Below are positions 18,970 through 29,234 of a stretch of DNA of 64,000 nucleotides, piece after piece. A program made the translations under genes and the position numbers. Every line of letters starts with the position of its first letter. Positions within the stretch are counted from its first letter, which is position 1. The notes beneath the pieces were generated by a model. That model was not told the origin of the DNA, ran no database searches, and saw nothing but the letters and a program-made list of their open reading frames with translations. The DNA is from Telmatospirillum siberiense. Lineage in GTDB: Bacteria > Pseudomonadota > Alphaproteobacteria > Rhodospirillales > Magnetospirillaceae. The DNA is taken from contig NZ_PIUM01000004.1 in assembly GCF_002845745.1 (NCBI RefSeq), positions 124,001 to 188,000 on the forward strand. The letters run 5' to 3'.

Positions 18970-20262
18970 ATGTCGATCGAACAGGGTTCCCTTCAACGCT
19001 ATTTCGGTTCCTCCCTGGCGGAGAGCGACCCCGAGATCTTTGCCGCGATCGGCAAGGAGTTGGCGCGCCAGCAGGATCAGATCGAGTTGATCGCTTCCGA
19101 GAACATCGTCTCGAAGGCGGTGCTCGAAGCCCAGGGGTCGGTGCTGACCAACAAATATGCCGAGGGCTATCCGGGCAAGCGTTATTATGGTGGCTGCGAG
19201 TTCGTCGACATCGCCGAGGAACTGGCCATCGAGCGCGCCAAGAAACTTTTCGATTGCGCTTACGCCAACGTCCAGCCCAATTCCGGATCCCAGGCCAACC
19301 AGGCGGTGTTTCTGGCGTTGATGCAGCCGGGGGATACTTTCCTCGGTCTTTCGCTGGCCAGCGGTGGGCATCTGACCCATGGCGCGCCGCCCAATCTTTC
19401 CGGAAAATGGTTCAAGGCCGTGCAATATGGCGTGCGGCTGCAGGATGCGCAGATCGATTTCGACGAGGTCGAGCGACTGGCCAAGGAACATCGGCCGAAA
19501 TTGATCATCACCGGCGGATCAGCCTATCCCCGGACCATCGATTTCGCGCGCTTCCGGGCCATCGCCGATTCGGTCGGCGCCTATTTCATGGTCGATATGG
19601 CGCATTTCGCCGGTCTGGTCGCCGGTGGCGAACATCCGAGCCCGTTGCCGCATGCCCATGTGGTGACCACCACGACGCATAAGACTTTGCGCGGGCCGCG
19701 CGGCGGCATGATCCTGAGCAACGACGCCGATCTCGGAAAGAAGCTCAATTCGGCCATCTTCCCGGGCCTGCAGGGCGGGCCTCTGATGCATGTTATCGCC
19801 GGCAAGGCCGTCGCCTTCGGCGAGGCCTTGAAGCCCGAGTTCAAGCTTTACGCCAAGGCCGTCAAGGAAAACGCCGCGGTCCTGGCCGATACGCTGGTGC
19901 GCCGCGGTCTCGACATCGTTTCGGGCGGTACCGACACCCATCTCATGCTGGTCGATCTGCGGCCCAAGAAGCTGACCGGCAAGGCGGCGGAAGCCAGCCT
20001 GGAGCGGGCCGGCATCACCTGCAACAAGAACGGTATTCCTTTCGATCCCGAGAAGCCGACCATCACCTCGGGCGTGCGTCTGGGGTCTCCCGCCGCTACC
20101 ACGCGGGGCTTCGGGGTCGAGGAGTTCCGGCAGGTCGGCAATCTTATCGGCGACGTTCTCGATGGTCTGACGGTCTCTCCCGATGATAACGGAGCGGTGG
20201 AACGCAAGGTGCGTGCCCAGGTGAGCGAATTGTGCAAGCGGTTCCCGATCTATCAGGGGTGA
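18970..20262 (+). CDS. glyA: Serine hydroxymethyltransferase
   Basis: GlyA moves the serine hydroxymethyl group to tetrahydrofolate, forming glycine and 5,10-methylene-THF. The ATG at 18970 follows TTGAGGATAGAGC, giving 430 residues; an in-frame TTG at 18955 overlaps this site. Family motifs are [28 protein letters not shown], the cofactor loop NSGSQAN, the Asp in [10 protein letters not shown], and the PLP Lys in [16 protein letters not shown]. It is 42 bp after rpiB. Confidence 0.96.
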   Translation: MSIEQGSLQRYFGSSLAESDPEIFAAIGKELARQQDQIELIASENIVSKAVLEAQGSVLTNKYAEGYPGKRYYGGCEFVDIAEELAIERAKKLFDCAYANVQPNSGSQANQAVFLALMQPGDTFLGLSLASGGHLTHGAPPNLSGKWFKAVQYGVRLQDAQIDFDEVERLAKEHRPKLIITGGSAYPRTIDFARFRAIADSVGAYFMVDMAHFAGLVAGGEHPSPLPHAHVVTTTTHKTLRGPRGGMILSNDADLGKKLNSAIFPGLQGGPLMHVIAGKAVAFGEALKPEFKLYAKAVKENAAVLADTLVRRGLDIVSGGTDTHLMLVDLRPKKLTGKAAEASLERAGITCNKNGIPFDPEKPTITSGVRLGSPAATTRGFGVEEFRQVGNLIGDVLDGLTVSPDDNGAVERKVRAQVSELCKRFPIYQG

Positions 20263-20295
20263 GCGTCTGCGGGACGAGCGATGGAGGGGAAGGCG

Positions 20296-20763
20296 ATGCG
20301 CTGTCCGTTTTGTGGTCACGACGATACACAGGTTAAGGATTCTCGGCCGACCGAGGACAATTCGGCGATTCGCCGCCGGCGATTCTGTACGGCTTGCGGT
20401 TCACGCTTCACCACCTTCGAACGGGTACAATTGCGCGAACTGATCGTCGTCAAGAAGAACGGTCAGCGCGCGCCCTTCGACAGGGATAAATTGGCGCGTT
20501 CGCTTGCCATCGCCGTGCGCAAACGTCCGGTCGATCCAGATCGCGTCGAGCGCATCGTCAACAGTATCCAGCGCAGGCTGGAAAGTTGCGGGGAGGCCGA
20601 AATTTCCACCACCAGCATCGGAGAGCTGGTGATGGAGGCGTTGGCCAATCTCGATCAGGTCGCTTACGTACGCTTCGCCTCGGTCTATCGAGACTTCCGC
20701 GAAGCCAAGGACTTCGGGGATTTCGTGGGGAAACTTGGTGGCGAAATCGGCCTCGACGACTGA
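20296..20763 (+). CDS. nrdR: Transcriptional repressor NrdR
   Basis: NrdR is an ATP/dATP-sensing zinc-ribbon repressor of ribonucleotide reductase genes. The ATG at 20296 ([11 protein letters not shown]) has GAGGGGAAGG before it; the ATG at 20281 is less likely. The product has 155 residues. Zinc ligands are CPFC at residues 3-6 and CTACG near 31, separated by [15 protein letters not shown]. An ATP-cone domain follows ([16 protein letters not shown]). The 3' end overlaps ribD by 29 bp. Confidence 0.95.
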   Translation: MRCPFCGHDDTQVKDSRPTEDNSAIRRRRFCTACGSRFTTFERVQLRELIVVKKNGQRAPFDRDKLARSLAIAVRKRPVDPDRVERIVNSIQRRLESCGEAEISTTSIGELVMEALANLDQVAYVRFASVYRDFREAKDFGDFVGKLGGEIGLDD

Positions 20764-21850
20764 TCTTTCCCATATGCAGGCCGCGTTGAGCCTGGCTCGG
20801 CGCGGTCTTGGGTCCGTGTGGCCCAATCCCTCGGTCGGATGCGTTGTCGTGAGGAACGGACGTGTCGTCGGGCGCGGATGGACGGCCAAGGGCGGCCGGC
20901 CGCATGCCGAGACCATCGCGCTTTCCCAGGCCGGAGAGGCCGCGGCGGGAGCCACCGTCTTCGTTACCCTTGAACCCTGCAGCCACCATGGAAAAACCGG
21001 CCCCTGCGCGGACGCCCTGATCGCCGCCAGGGTCGGCCGTGTCGTCGTCGCCATCGAGGATCCCGATCCACGCGTGTCGGGAAGAGGTCTGCAGCGTTTG
21101 CGCGACGCCGGCGTCGAGGTCGAGGTCGGTCCCGGTTCCGAGGCCGCGGCGGAGATCAATGCGGGATTCTTCCGCCGGGTCATCGATGGACGGCCATTGG
21201 TGACGCTGAAACTGGCCAGCTCCCTGGATGGGCGAATCGCCACGGTGAGTGGGGAAAGCCGATGGATCACCGGGCAGGACGCGCGTGCCGCCGGGCATCG
21301 GCTGCGGGCGGAAAACGACGCCATCATGGTGGGCAGCGGTACGGCCTTGTTCGACAATCCCGATCTGACCTGCCGGTTGGCCGGTTTGGAGGATCGCACG
21401 CCGATCCGTCTGGTGATGGATGGGCATTTACGCTTGTCGCTCACCTCAAAACTGGTGATCGGCGCCCGGCAATGGCCGACCTGGCTGATCACCCGCGAGG
21501 GCAACGATCCGGAGCGCTTGCAAGCCTACGCCGCCTGCGGCGTCGAGATCATCGAGGTGGCGACGGCGGCGAACGGCAAGATCGATCTTCCGGACGCGCT
21601 GCGGGAATTGGCCAGGCGGGGACTGACCAGAATTCTGGTCGAGGGCGGCGCCCATCTGGCGGCCGCCTTGTTGCGCGATGACCTGGTCGACAGGGTGGCC
21701 TGGTTCCGGGCGCCCCTGCTGGTGGGCGGCGACGGATTGCCGGCGGTGGCGTCCTTCGGGATCGATCATTTGGCGGTGGCGCCACGCTTCAAGCGCCTTA
21801 CCTTGGCGGAACTGGGATCCGATCTGTTTGAATATCTGACAAGGGACTGA
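20735..21850 (+). CDS. ribD: Bifunctional diaminohydroxyphosphoribosylaminopyrimidine deaminase / 5-amino-6-(5-phosphoribosylamino)uracil reductase
   Basis: RibD carries out the second and third steps of riboflavin synthesis. The GTG at 20735 lies inside nrdR, behind GGGGAAAC. The product has 371 residues. The N-terminal deaminase has the zinc motif PHAETIAL with [13 protein letters not shown]. The C-terminal reductase (from about 150) has [33 protein letters not shown] and [13 protein letters not shown]. It is translationally coupled to nrdR by overlap. Confidence 0.95.
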   Translation: MVAKSASTTDLSHMQAALSLARRGLGSVWPNPSVGCVVVRNGRVVGRGWTAKGGRPHAETIALSQAGEAAAGATVFVTLEPCSHHGKTGPCADALIAARVGRVVVAIEDPDPRVSGRGLQRLRDAGVEVEVGPGSEAAAEINAGFFRRVIDGRPLVTLKLASSLDGRIATVSGESRWITGQDARAAGHRLRAENDAIMVGSGTALFDNPDLTCRLAGLEDRTPIRLVMDGHLRLSLTSKLVIGARQWPTWLITREGNDPERLQAYAACGVEIIEVATAANGKIDLPDALRELARRGLTRILVEGGAHLAAALLRDDLVDRVAWFRAPLLVGGDGLPAVASFGIDHLAVAPRFKRLTLAELGSDLFEYLTRD

Positions 21851-21925
21851 CTTTAAGGTGGGGCGGAGGTCGGCGATGAAGAAATCCGAGACCTTCGGAC
21901 ATCACCAATAAAACAGGAAATCATT

Positions 21926-22513
21926 ATGTTCACAGGCATTGTTAGCGATTTGGGCGAGGTTCTGGAGATTTCCGGAAAAGGCGATGTGCTGTTCAAGATT
22001 CGCACGGCTTTCGACGTCAAGCAGGTGCCGATCGGGGCGTCTATCGCCAACAACGGCGTTTGCCTGACCGTTATCGATCGCGGTTCCGATTGGTTCGCCG
22101 TGCAGGCTTCGGCCGAGACGCTCGACAAGACCACCCTGGGGCGGTGGGCGCCGGGGAGCCGGGTCAATCTCGAACGCGCCATGCGAATCGGTGACGAGTT
22201 GGGGGGGCATATCGTTTCCGGTCACGTCGACGGTGTCGCCACCGTGGTCGGCATCCGCCCCGAGAACGATTCCCTGCGTTTCACCTTCGAGGCGCCGGAT
22301 CATCTGAAGCGCTTTGTCGCTCCCAAGGGATCGGTCGCCATCGACGGCGTTTCGCTGACGGTCAACGAGGTCGAGGGGGCGCGTTTCGGCATCAATATCA
22401 TTCCCCATACCAAAAGCGTGACCACCTTCGGCGGTTATGCGGTGGGATCCAAGGTCAATATGGAAATCGACATGTTGGCCCGCTATGTCGCGCGCCTGCT
22501 CGAAAAGGATTGA
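21926..22513 (+). CDS. ribE: Riboflavin synthase alpha chain
   Basis: This enzyme dismutates two 6,7-dimethyl-8-ribityllumazines to riboflavin. The product has 195 residues and two homologous beta-barrels. The canonical N terminus is MFTGIVSDLGEV; GASIANNGVCLTVID and PKGSVAIDGVSLTVN are the paired substrate-binding motifs of the two halves, and GGHIVSGHVDGVATV joins them. It lies 75 bp after ribD. Confidence 0.95.
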   Translation: MFTGIVSDLGEVLEISGKGDVLFKIRTAFDVKQVPIGASIANNGVCLTVIDRGSDWFAVQASAETLDKTTLGRWAPGSRVNLERAMRIGDELGGHIVSGHVDGVATVVGIRPENDSLRFTFEAPDHLKRFVAPKGSVAIDGVSLTVNEVEGARFGINIIPHTKSVTTFGGYAVGSKVNMEIDMLARYVARLLEKD

Positions 22514-22517
22514 TCGA

Positions 22518-23642
22518 TTGCCGAACTTCCGCGCCCATATGTCACCGGTCGAGGATCTCATCGCGGAAGCCCGCGCGGGTCGCATGTTCATCCTGATCGA
22601 CGACGAGGATCGGGAAAACGAGGGCGATCTGGTGATTCCGGCCCGCATGGCGTCCTCGGACGCGATCAATTTCATGGCGAAATACGGGCGTGGACTGATC
22701 TGTCTGGCGATGACCAGGGAGCGTATCGAGCAGTTGGGTCTTTCGATGATGGCGCCCGCCAATGCGTCGCGGCACCAGACGGCCTTTACGGTCAGCATCG
22801 AGGCACGCGAAGGGGTGACCACCGGCATTTCGGCGGCGGATCGGGCCCGCACCATCGCCGATGCCATCGATCCGGAAAAGGGCGCGCAGGATATCGTCAG
22901 TCCCGGTCACGTCTTTCCACTGATGGCCCGCGAAGGAGGCGTGCTGGCGCGGGCCGGTCATACTGAGGCGGCCGTCGACGTGGCCCGCCTGGCCGGTCTC
23001 AACCCTTCCGGCGTCATCTGCGAGATCATGAACGACGACGGCAGCATGGCCCGCACGCCCGATCTGGTCAAATTCGCGCAAGTCCACGGGTTGAAAATCG
23101 GCACCATTGCCGACCTGATCGCCTATCGTCTCCGCAACGACAAGATCATCCGCCGCACGTTGGAAACCGGCTTCCGGTCCACCCATGGCGGCGAGTGGAA
23201 GATGATCATCTATGTCAATACGGCCGCCTATGCCGAGCATGTCGTCCTGGTCAAAGGCGACATCGCGTCGGGGGGGCCGGTGCTGGCGCGGGTTCACGCC
23301 TTGAACGTGCTGGACGACGTCCTCGGCGATCTCGATTCCGGAAAGGGCGGTCAGTTGCATACGGCCATGGAGATGGTGGCGGCGGAGGGCAGGGGGGTCA
23401 TCCTTCTGATCCGTGAGCCGCGTCCATCCAGTTTGACCGACCGCGTCAAGGCGCGCCTCGACGGCAGCGAGGAACCGGGGCAGCTCCGCGATTATGGAAT
23501 TGGCGCCCAAATTCTGATCGATCTCGGCGTTTCCGAGATGATTCTTTTGTCGAATACGAAAAAGACTATCATTGGACTTGAAGGATATGGCCTTAGCGTC
23601 GTCGAGCAGCGGGCGATCCCCATTCACGAGGAGAGGCAATGA
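22518..23642 (+). CDS. ribB: 3,4-dihydroxy-2-butanone 4-phosphate synthase with degenerate GTP cyclohydrolase II-like domain (RibBX type)
   Basis: The N-terminal RibB domain (residues 1-210) makes the four-carbon riboflavin precursor from ribulose 5-phosphate. It has the acidic loop DDEDRENEGDLV, ASRHQTAFTVS and RAGHTEAAVDVARLAGL. The C-terminal half has the GTP cyclohydrolase II fold (VLARVHALNVLDD, GVILLIREPR, LRDYGIGAQIL). But the zinc site, normally SECLTGD followed by RCDCG, here reads ALNVLDD then DSGKGG, so the three Cys are gone. It is therefore probably not a cyclohydrolase. TTG 22518, behind AAAAGGA, or ATG 22539 could start it. Confidence 0.9.
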   Translation: MPNFRAHMSPVEDLIAEARAGRMFILIDDEDRENEGDLVIPARMASSDAINFMAKYGRGLICLAMTRERIEQLGLSMMAPANASRHQTAFTVSIEAREGVTTGISAADRARTIADAIDPEKGAQDIVSPGHVFPLMAREGGVLARAGHTEAAVDVARLAGLNPSGVICEIMNDDGSMARTPDLVKFAQVHGLKIGTIADLIAYRLRNDKIIRRTLETGFRSTHGGEWKMIIYVNTAAYAEHVVLVKGDIASGGPVLARVHALNVLDDVLGDLDSGKGGQLHTAMEMVAAEGRGVILLIREPRPSSLTDRVKARLDGSEEPGQLRDYGIGAQILIDLGVSEMILLSNTKKTIIGLEGYGLSVVEQRAIPIHEERQ

Positions 23643-24103
23643 GCAGCGGCGTACGCATATTGATCGTGGAATCGCGATTCTACGATGACATCACCGATAA
23701 CCTGGTCAAGGGCGCTGTCAAGGAACTGGCCGCCGTCGGTGCCGGCTACAAACGCCTGATCGTGCCGGGCATCCTGGAGATTCCGGCGGCGATCCGCTAT
23801 GCCATCCGGGCGATGGAGTTGCGGGCCACGGATGAGCGCTATTCCGGCTATGTCGCGCTCGGTTGCGCCATCAAGGGCGAGACCGATCATTATGAGCATG
23901 TCAGCCGTGAAGCCATCTCCGGCGTACAGAAATTAGCCCTCGATTACACTTTGGCGGTTGGCAACGGCATCCTGACCGTGCATAACCGCGCCCAGGCGAT
24001 GGAACGCTGCTCCCCGGAGCGGCGAAACTTCGGTGGACAAGCCGCCCGCGCCTGCCTCCGCATGATCGAAATCAAACGCGAACTCAGTCTCATACCGAAA
24101 TGA
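23639..24103 (+). CDS. ribH: 6,7-dimethyl-8-ribityllumazine synthase
   Basis: RibH condenses the pyrimidine and butanone phosphate to lumazine. The product has 154 residues and starts in an ATGA overlap with ribB. It has VPGILEIPAAIRYAI (phosphate/substrate loop), GYVALGCAIKGETDHYEHV with the catalytic His, and PLPT-like GNGILTVHNRAQAMERC. Notably the family's usual GCVIRG appears as GCAIKG. It is followed by nusB in another ATGA overlap. Confidence 0.94.
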   Translation: MSSGVRILIVESRFYDDITDNLVKGAVKELAAVGAGYKRLIVPGILEIPAAIRYAIRAMELRATDERYSGYVALGCAIKGETDHYEHVSREAISGVQKLALDYTLAVGNGILTVHNRAQAMERCSPERRNFGGQAARACLRMIEIKRELSLIPK

Positions 24104-24639
24104 CAGCCCCCAAAGGCCAAAAGAAAAAATCCGTGCAGGCGCGGTCCGCCGCCCGGCTCGCCGCCGTGCAGGCCCTTTATAATGCCGAATTGTCCGGGCA
24201 AACCCCGGACCTTGTCCTCGACGATTTCCTCAAGCATGGAATCGGCGGCAAGGTTATGCTGACGCCGGAGGGCGTCGACCCCGCCGGGTTCGGCGAGGTA
24301 GAGCATGTCCTGGCCGACCCGGATCCGCTGATGCTCACGGCGATCTTTCGGGGAACCTTGGCGAGACGTGACGATTTCGATGAAATGATCGCCGGGGCTT
24401 TGAGCGCCGACTGGACGGTGGACCGGCTTGAAACCGTGCTGCGCGCCATTTTGCGAGCCGGTGCCTGCGAATTGGCCGATTTTCCCGACGTCCCCGTCCG
24501 GGTCGTCATTTCGGAATATGTCGACATCGCGCACGCCTTTTATTCCGGCCCCGAACCCGGGCTGGTCAATGCCGTGCTCGATCGCATAGGGCGGGTGGTG
24601 CGGGCCGGCGAGATCGGCGGTGATGTCCGGTCTCGATGA
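24100..24639 (+). CDS. nusB: Transcription antitermination factor NusB
   Basis: NusB binds boxA RNA with NusE/S10 in rRNA antitermination. The product has 179 residues and is all helical. A basic N terminus (KKKSVQARSAARLAAVQALYN) leads into the RNA-binding surface. The C-terminal ILRAGACELADFPDVPVRVVI followed by EYVDIAHAFYSGPEPGLVNAVLDRI is the family core. It begins in an ATGA overlap with ribH and its end overlaps thiL. Confidence 0.94.
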   Translation: MTAPKGQKKKSVQARSAARLAAVQALYNAELSGQTPDLVLDDFLKHGIGGKVMLTPEGVDPAGFGEVEHVLADPDPLMLTAIFRGTLARRDDFDEMIAGALSADWTVDRLETVLRAILRAGACELADFPDVPVRVVISEYVDIAHAFYSGPEPGLVNAVLDRIGRVVRAGEIGGDVRSR

Positions 24640-25609
24640 ATTCTCCCTGATCGCCCGGCTTTTCGCGCCCCTGGCGGCGCGTCATCCGGGTGCATTGGGG
24701 TTGACCGACGACGCGGCGTTGATCGATGGTCCGGAGGGGCGGCAATGGGCGGTGACCGCCGATGCCATGGTGGCGGGCGTTCATTTCCTGCCCGACGATC
24801 CGCCCGATCTGATCGCCCGCAAGTTGATCCGCGTCAATCTCTCGGATCTCGCCGCCATGGGCGCGCGCCCCTTCGCCGTCCTTCTGGCCAGTTGCTTCCC
24901 TAGGGACGTGACCGGCGATTGGCTTGATCGTTTTGCCTCCGGATTGAAAACCGATTGCGAGGAATTTTCCATCGCGCTGATCGGCGGCGATACGGTGGCG
25001 ACGCCCGGACCGCTTACCCTGGCTTTGACGGCCATCGGCGACGTTGGCCGAAATTCGGCCCTATTGCGTTCGAACGCTCGTTCGGGAGACGATATCTGGG
25101 TTTCCGGCACCATCGGCGATTCCGCGTTCGGCCTGATGGTCGGACGGGGAGAGCCCGTGCCGGTGGGCCCGGCCGAGCGGCAGTGGCTGTTGGAGCGCTA
25201 TCGTCTGCCCCGGCCGCGCACCACATTGGGGCCGGCTCTCGTCGGTCTCGCCGGCGCCGCCATGGATATCTCGGACGGACTGGTCGGCGATCTTGGTCAT
25301 ATCTGCGAAACGTCCGGCGTCGGTGCGGTGATCGAAGCGGAGAAAGTACCGCTTTCGGACGCGGTGCGGATGGCGATCTCGGCCGGCTTCGGAAGCATCG
25401 TCACTGTGTTGACCGGCGGCGACGATTACGAGCTGCTGTTTTCAGCCCCGGCGGAGCGGGCCACGGCCATCGAGGCCCTGGGTCGGGAGCTCGACTTGCG
25501 TCTGACGCCGATCGGGCGGATCATCGAGGGCGAGGGGGTGCGGGTCGAAGACTCCGATGGCCGCGCGCTTTCCCTTTCCGGCGGCGGATATCGTCATTTC
25601 GGCGGGTGA
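24623..25609 (+). CDS. thiL: Thiamine-monophosphate kinase
   Basis: ThiL phosphorylates thiamine monophosphate to the active diphosphate. The product has 328 residues from the ATG at 24623 (a GTG precedes it at 24620). Motifs are GLTDDAAL (Mg/ATP), ADAMVAGVHF, VNLSDLAAMGARP, LIGGDTVATPG, AMDISDGLVGDLGHI and LTGGDDYELLF. It overlaps the nusB end by 17 bp and finishes the riboflavin/thiamine run. Confidence 0.95.
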   Translation: MSGLDEFSLIARLFAPLAARHPGALGLTDDAALIDGPEGRQWAVTADAMVAGVHFLPDDPPDLIARKLIRVNLSDLAAMGARPFAVLLASCFPRDVTGDWLDRFASGLKTDCEEFSIALIGGDTVATPGPLTLALTAIGDVGRNSALLRSNARSGDDIWVSGTIGDSAFGLMVGRGEPVPVGPAERQWLLERYRLPRPRTTLGPALVGLAGAAMDISDGLVGDLGHICETSGVGAVIEAEKVPLSDAVRMAISAGFGSIVTVLTGGDDYELLFSAPAERATAIEALGRELDLRLTPIGRIIEGEGVRVEDSDGRALSLSGGGYRHFGG

Positions 25610-25612
25610 GAT

Positions 25613-26083
25613 ATGAAAAAGGTCATCATTATCGTCGTCCTGGTGGTGATCTTGATCCTCGGTGTCATCGGCGGCTTGTCGATGTTCGGCATGGGGCCGT
25701 TTCCCAATCTTCTGACCTCCTTGAAGTCCGAGGAGAAAGCCGCGCCGGCCGAACAGCCGGTGGCCGCGGAATCGCGGGACCGAGTGTACGATCTCGGCAC
25801 CTTCATCATTCCACTGGTCGCCAAGCACGCCATCGGCCGGCAGATCGGCATGGATCTGGCCATCGTCGTCGACGTCGAATCGGCCGGCAAGGTCGCGGCG
25901 GAGCTTCCCCGCCTGCAAAACGCACTTCTGGTCGATCTTTACGATTTCGTTCCGCAGCATGCCGACGCCCATTCCGCCGGTGATCGCGAGGCCATTCATC
26001 AACGATTGATCAAAGTGGCCTGTCGGCTGTTTGGCGAAAAAGCCATTCACGACGTGGTTATCAAATCTCTTTACGACCGCTAA
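25613..26083 (+). CDS. FliL-like single-pass membrane protein
   Basis: The product has 156 residues. One N-terminal membrane helix (residues 3-27, mostly Ile/Val/Leu) is followed by a charged Ala/Pro/Glu-rich linker (40-58). A FliL-like periplasmic domain follows (VYDLGTFIIPLVAKH, IGMDLAIVVDVESA, ELPRLQNALLVDLYDFV, LFGEKAIHDVVIKSLYDR). FliL proteins modulate stator function at the flagellar motor. It lies 3 bp after thiL, away from other flagellar genes, although motAB are in the same window. Assignment is by pattern and length. Confidence 0.7.
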   Translation: MKKVIIIVVLVVILILGVIGGLSMFGMGPFPNLLTSLKSEEKAAPAEQPVAAESRDRVYDLGTFIIPLVAKHAIGRQIGMDLAIVVDVESAGKVAAELPRLQNALLVDLYDFVPQHADAHSAGDREAIHQRLIKVACRLFGEKAIHDVVIKSLYDR

Positions 26084-26317
26084 ATCAGGATTTTCTCTGT
26101 CATTGGTAAAATGGTCAGTCCAATGCTTGGATTCTTTTCAGCCAAGTCTTAATTCATATCCTTTTTTTCCCACACTTTAGTTGCGCCAAACGGTCCATTC
26201 TGGCAGGTTGTGGCCGCTGTCTCGGTCGTTCCGTCCGAACGTTTTTTGGTTTCCGCTGTGTTCGGATGGGCATGTCGAGCTCAAAAAACGGCACCTCAGG
26301 GGATAGGAAGGACAAGA

Positions 26318-28399
26318 ATGGCCTATACGTTTGTTTTGGCGTGCGGTGTGCTGGCTCTCGTTTACGGGGTGTATGCCGGCCGCGCGGTGCTCTCGGCGCC
26401 CGCCGGGAACGCCCGGATGCAGGAAATCGCCGCTGCGGTGCAGGAAGGCGCGCGCGCCTACCTCAATCGCCAATATTCCACCATCGCCGTTGTCGGCGTC
26501 ATCGTTGCGATCATTCTCGGCTGGCGCCTCGGTCTGCATGTGGCCATCGGCTTTGTCATCGGCGCCTTTTTGTCCGGCATCGCCGGCTATGTCGGGATGA
26601 ATGTTTCGGTGCGCGCCAATGTGCGAACCGCCGAGGCGGCCCGTTCGGGCGGTCTGGCGCCGGCTCTGTCGGTCGCCTTCCGTTCGGGCGCGGTGACCGG
26701 TCTTCTGGTGGTCGGGTTGGGGCTTCTGGGGGTCACTGGATATTACGTCGTCCTGCGTCATTTCGGCTTCGAGTCGCGTAATCTGGTGGAAGGGCTGGTC
26801 GCCTTGTCCTTCGGCGCCTCGCTCATTTCCATTTTTGCCCGTCTGGGCGGCGGTATCTTCACCAAGGGCGCCGACGTCGGTGCCGACCTGGTCGGCAAGG
26901 TCGAGGCCGGAATTCCCGAGGACGACCCGCGCAATCCGGCGGTGATCGCCGACAACGTCGGCGACAACGTCGGCGACTGCGCCGGCATGGCGGCCGATCT
27001 GTTCGAGACCTATGCCGTCACCACGGTGGCGACCATGCTGTTGGGCTCGATCTTCTTCTCCGGGGCGGATCAGGAAAAGCTGATGCTGTTCCCGCTGCTG
27101 ATCGGCGGCGTCTGCATCATCGCTTCGGTGATCGGAACCTTCTTCGTGCGGCTCGACGCATCGCAGAAGATCATGCGGGCCCTTTACAAGGGCTTGATCG
27201 CCACCGGCATCCTGTCGTTGATCGCCATCGCCGCCGCCGCTCAATATCTGTTCGGCGGCTTCGAGGCCTCCTTTACCACCACCGGTGGATTGGTTCTGAC
27301 GGTGAAGGCCCTCATGGGCTGCTCCGTGGTCGGGCTCCTCATCACCGGACTTCTGGTGTGGATCACCGAATATTACACCGGTACCGATTATCGTCCGGTG
27401 CGCAGCGTCGCCCAGGCGTCGACGACCGGACACGGCACCAACGTCATCCAGGGGCTGGCCGTTTCGATGGAAGCCACGGCATTGCCGGTGCTGGTCATTT
27501 CGGTGGGCATCATCGTCTCTTATATGCTGGCCGGACTTTATGGCATCGCCATCGCGGCGACGACCATGCTGGCCCTGGCCGGTATCGTGGTTGCACTCGA
27601 CGCCTATGGTCCGGTGACCGACAACGCCGGCGGCATCGCCGAGATGGCCGACTTGCCGAAGGACGTCCGCAAGATCACCGATGCTCTGGACGCCGTCGGA
27701 AATACCACCAAGGCGGTGACCAAGGGCTATGCCATCGGTTCCGCCGGCTTGGCGGCGTTGGTGCTGTTCGCCGCCTACACCGAAGATCTGCATCATTATT
27801 TTCCCAAGCTGACGGTCAGCTTCAGCCTGCAGGATCCCTTCGTCGTCATCGGTCTATTCATCGGCGGCCTGCTGCCCTATCTATTCGGGTCGATGGGCAT
27901 GATGGCGGTTGGACGGGCGGCCGGTTCGGTCGTCGTCGAGGTCCGTCGTCAGTTCAAGGAGATCGCCGGGATCATGGAAGGCACCGCCAAGCCTGACTAC
28001 GGCCGTGCCGTCGACATGCTGACCAAGGCGGCGATCAAGGAAATGCTCGTGCCCTCCTTGCTGCCGGTTTTGGCCCCGGTGGTGCTCTATGTGGTGGTTC
28101 TGGCCGTGGCGGGGCAGGCGGCGGCCTTCTCGGCCCTGGGGGCCATGCTGATGGGCACCATCGTCACCGGCCTGTTCGTCGCCCTGTCGATGACTTCGGG
28201 TGGCGGCGCCTGGGACAATGCCAAGAAGTTCATCGAGGACGGCAATCATGGCGGCAAGGGGTCCGACGCCCATAAGGCGGCGGTGACCGGCGACACGGTC
28301 GGTGATCCCTACAAGGATACCGCCGGACCGGCGGTCAATCCGATGATCAAGATCATCAATATCGTGGCGCTTCTGCTGCTGGCGATCGTTGCCGGCTAA
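26318..28399 (+). CDS. hppA: K+-insensitive H+-translocating pyrophosphatase
   Basis: This integral membrane enzyme couples pyrophosphate hydrolysis to proton export. The ATG at 26318 follows AGGAAGGA and gives 693 residues, with about 16 membrane segments. The substrate site is [21 protein letters not shown]... with [13 protein letters not shown], and a second acidic motif [13 protein letters not shown] lies near the C terminus. The K+-sensitivity determinant reads [10 protein letters not shown]; Lys at this site marks the K+-independent subfamily typical of alphaproteobacteria such as Rhodospirillum. Transcribed alone. Confidence 0.96.
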   Translation: MAYTFVLACGVLALVYGVYAGRAVLSAPAGNARMQEIAAAVQEGARAYLNRQYSTIAVVGVIVAIILGWRLGLHVAIGFVIGAFLSGIAGYVGMNVSVRANVRTAEAARSGGLAPALSVAFRSGAVTGLLVVGLGLLGVTGYYVVLRHFGFESRNLVEGLVALSFGASLISIFARLGGGIFTKGADVGADLVGKVEAGIPEDDPRNPAVIADNVGDNVGDCAGMAADLFETYAVTTVATMLLGSIFFSGADQEKLMLFPLLIGGVCIIASVIGTFFVRLDASQKIMRALYKGLIATGILSLIAIAAAAQYLFGGFEASFTTTGGLVLTVKALMGCSVVGLLITGLLVWITEYYTGTDYRPVRSVAQASTTGHGTNVIQGLAVSMEATALPVLVISVGIIVSYMLAGLYGIAIAATTMLALAGIVVALDAYGPVTDNAGGIAEMADLPKDVRKITDALDAVGNTTKAVTKGYAIGSAGLAALVLFAAYTEDLHHYFPKLTVSFSLQDPFVVIGLFIGGLLPYLFGSMGMMAVGRAAGSVVVEVRRQFKEIAGIMEGTAKPDYGRAVDMLTKAAIKEMLVPSLLPVLAPVVLYVVVLAVAGQAAAFSALGAMLMGTIVTGLFVALSMTSGGGAWDNAKKFIEDGNHGGKGSDAHKAAVTGDTVGDPYKDTAGPAVNPMIKIINIVALLLLAIVAG

Positions 28400-28420
28400 C
28401 GGAAACCCCATCTGTTCGTC

Positions 28421-28454
28421 CCTACCGTCCCATCCCCTGACGGGGCGGTAGGGC
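28421..28454 (+). other. Hairpin after hppA
   Basis: CCCTACCG and CGGTAGGG (8-bp arms), with an internal CCCC/GGGG, lie 21 bp past the hppA stop and just before the terminator at 28464-28502. Confidence 0.5.
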
Positions 28455-28463
28455 AAACAGGCA

Positions 28464-28502
28464 TAAAAAAACCGCCGTCTAGAGAAAGACGGCGGTTTTT
28501 TC
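28464..28502. terminator. Bidirectional terminator between hppA and the BamE-like gene
   Basis: ACCGCCGTCT (28471-28480), a 6-nt loop, then AGACGGCGGT, flanked by seven A on the left and seven T on the right. It serves the convergent hppA and lipoprotein genes. Confidence 0.92.
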
Positions 28503-28521
28503 GTGTTGAGAGGCCCTTGGA

Positions 28522-28989
28522 TCAGCCGCCCGGCTGGGCGTCGTCCTTGCCTTTCGAATTGAATTTTCCGACGTTGCCCAGCAATTGCTCAAGGATGCTG
28601 AGATCGCGCCCGGCGCTCGGCGTTTCACGGGCCACCATGGTGACGTCCTTGCCATCCTGCAGGGTCAGCTTGCGGACATCGGTGACGGTGCCGGTGCGGT
28701 CGAAATCGATCACGACGACCTGACGCTCCAGTTCCTCGGGCTTGAAGAAGGCGATCGTCTCGATTTTGCTGCTGATGTAGTACCAGCGCTCATCGCCGAA
28801 CACCGAGGTGCTGGCCGGCGTGCCGAGCAGCGCCGTGACGTCGCTCTTCGTAAAACGGCCCGGTTTGATTTCCGTCAGGCGTTCCGGGGTCGGCAGATTG
28901 CCGCGCAGATCGACAACGGGCTCGCAGGCGGTGGCGGTTCCCAGAAACGCCATGGCCAAAAGAAAACGGACGGTGGACTTGGAGTGCAT
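28522..28989 (-). CDS. bamE: BamE-like (SmpA/OmlA) outer-membrane lipoprotein
   Basis: BamE is an accessory lipoprotein of the BAM complex for outer-membrane protein assembly. The ATG at 28989 gives 155 residues; longer in-frame extension upstream is not coding. It has a lipoprotein signal with Cys in GTATACEP, though the lipobox is not ideal. The BamE fold motifs are LTEIKPGRFTKSDVTALLG, the VFGDERWYYIS strand and a C-terminal Asp/Lys-rich helix. The domain is followed by an extra 40-residue tail. Confidence 0.82.
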   Translation of the reverse strand: MHSKSTVRFLLAMAFLGTATACEPVVDLRGNLPTPERLTEIKPGRFTKSDVTALLGTPASTSVFGDERWYYISSKIETIAFFKPEELERQVVVIDFDRTGTVTDVRKLTLQDGKDVTMVARETPSAGRDLSILEQLLGNVGKFNSKGKDDAQPGG

Positions 28990-29234
28990 CTTGCCCCGAT
29001 ATGATAGCCGCCTGGACAGGACATTCCGAGACTGCACTTGGCAGGCGATTCGGACGACGGATCGGCGGCGCGACCGACAGTGTGCAGAAAGTGCACTTCC
29101 ATGCGGCACCTTGTCAATCTTCCCGGTGCCTTTTCGTCTCCGATCTTTTCCCGGCTGGCGCATTGCGCTAACTTGCCGACGACGCTGGCGCCCTTGAGGC
29201 GGGGCGGCGGTGCTCTCATGAATGGATCGGTCGG

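Noticed and set aside
26177-27796. 539-codon minus-strand frame opposite hppA
   Set aside because: His/Gly/Asp-rich antisense of a highly conserved membrane protein; not coding.
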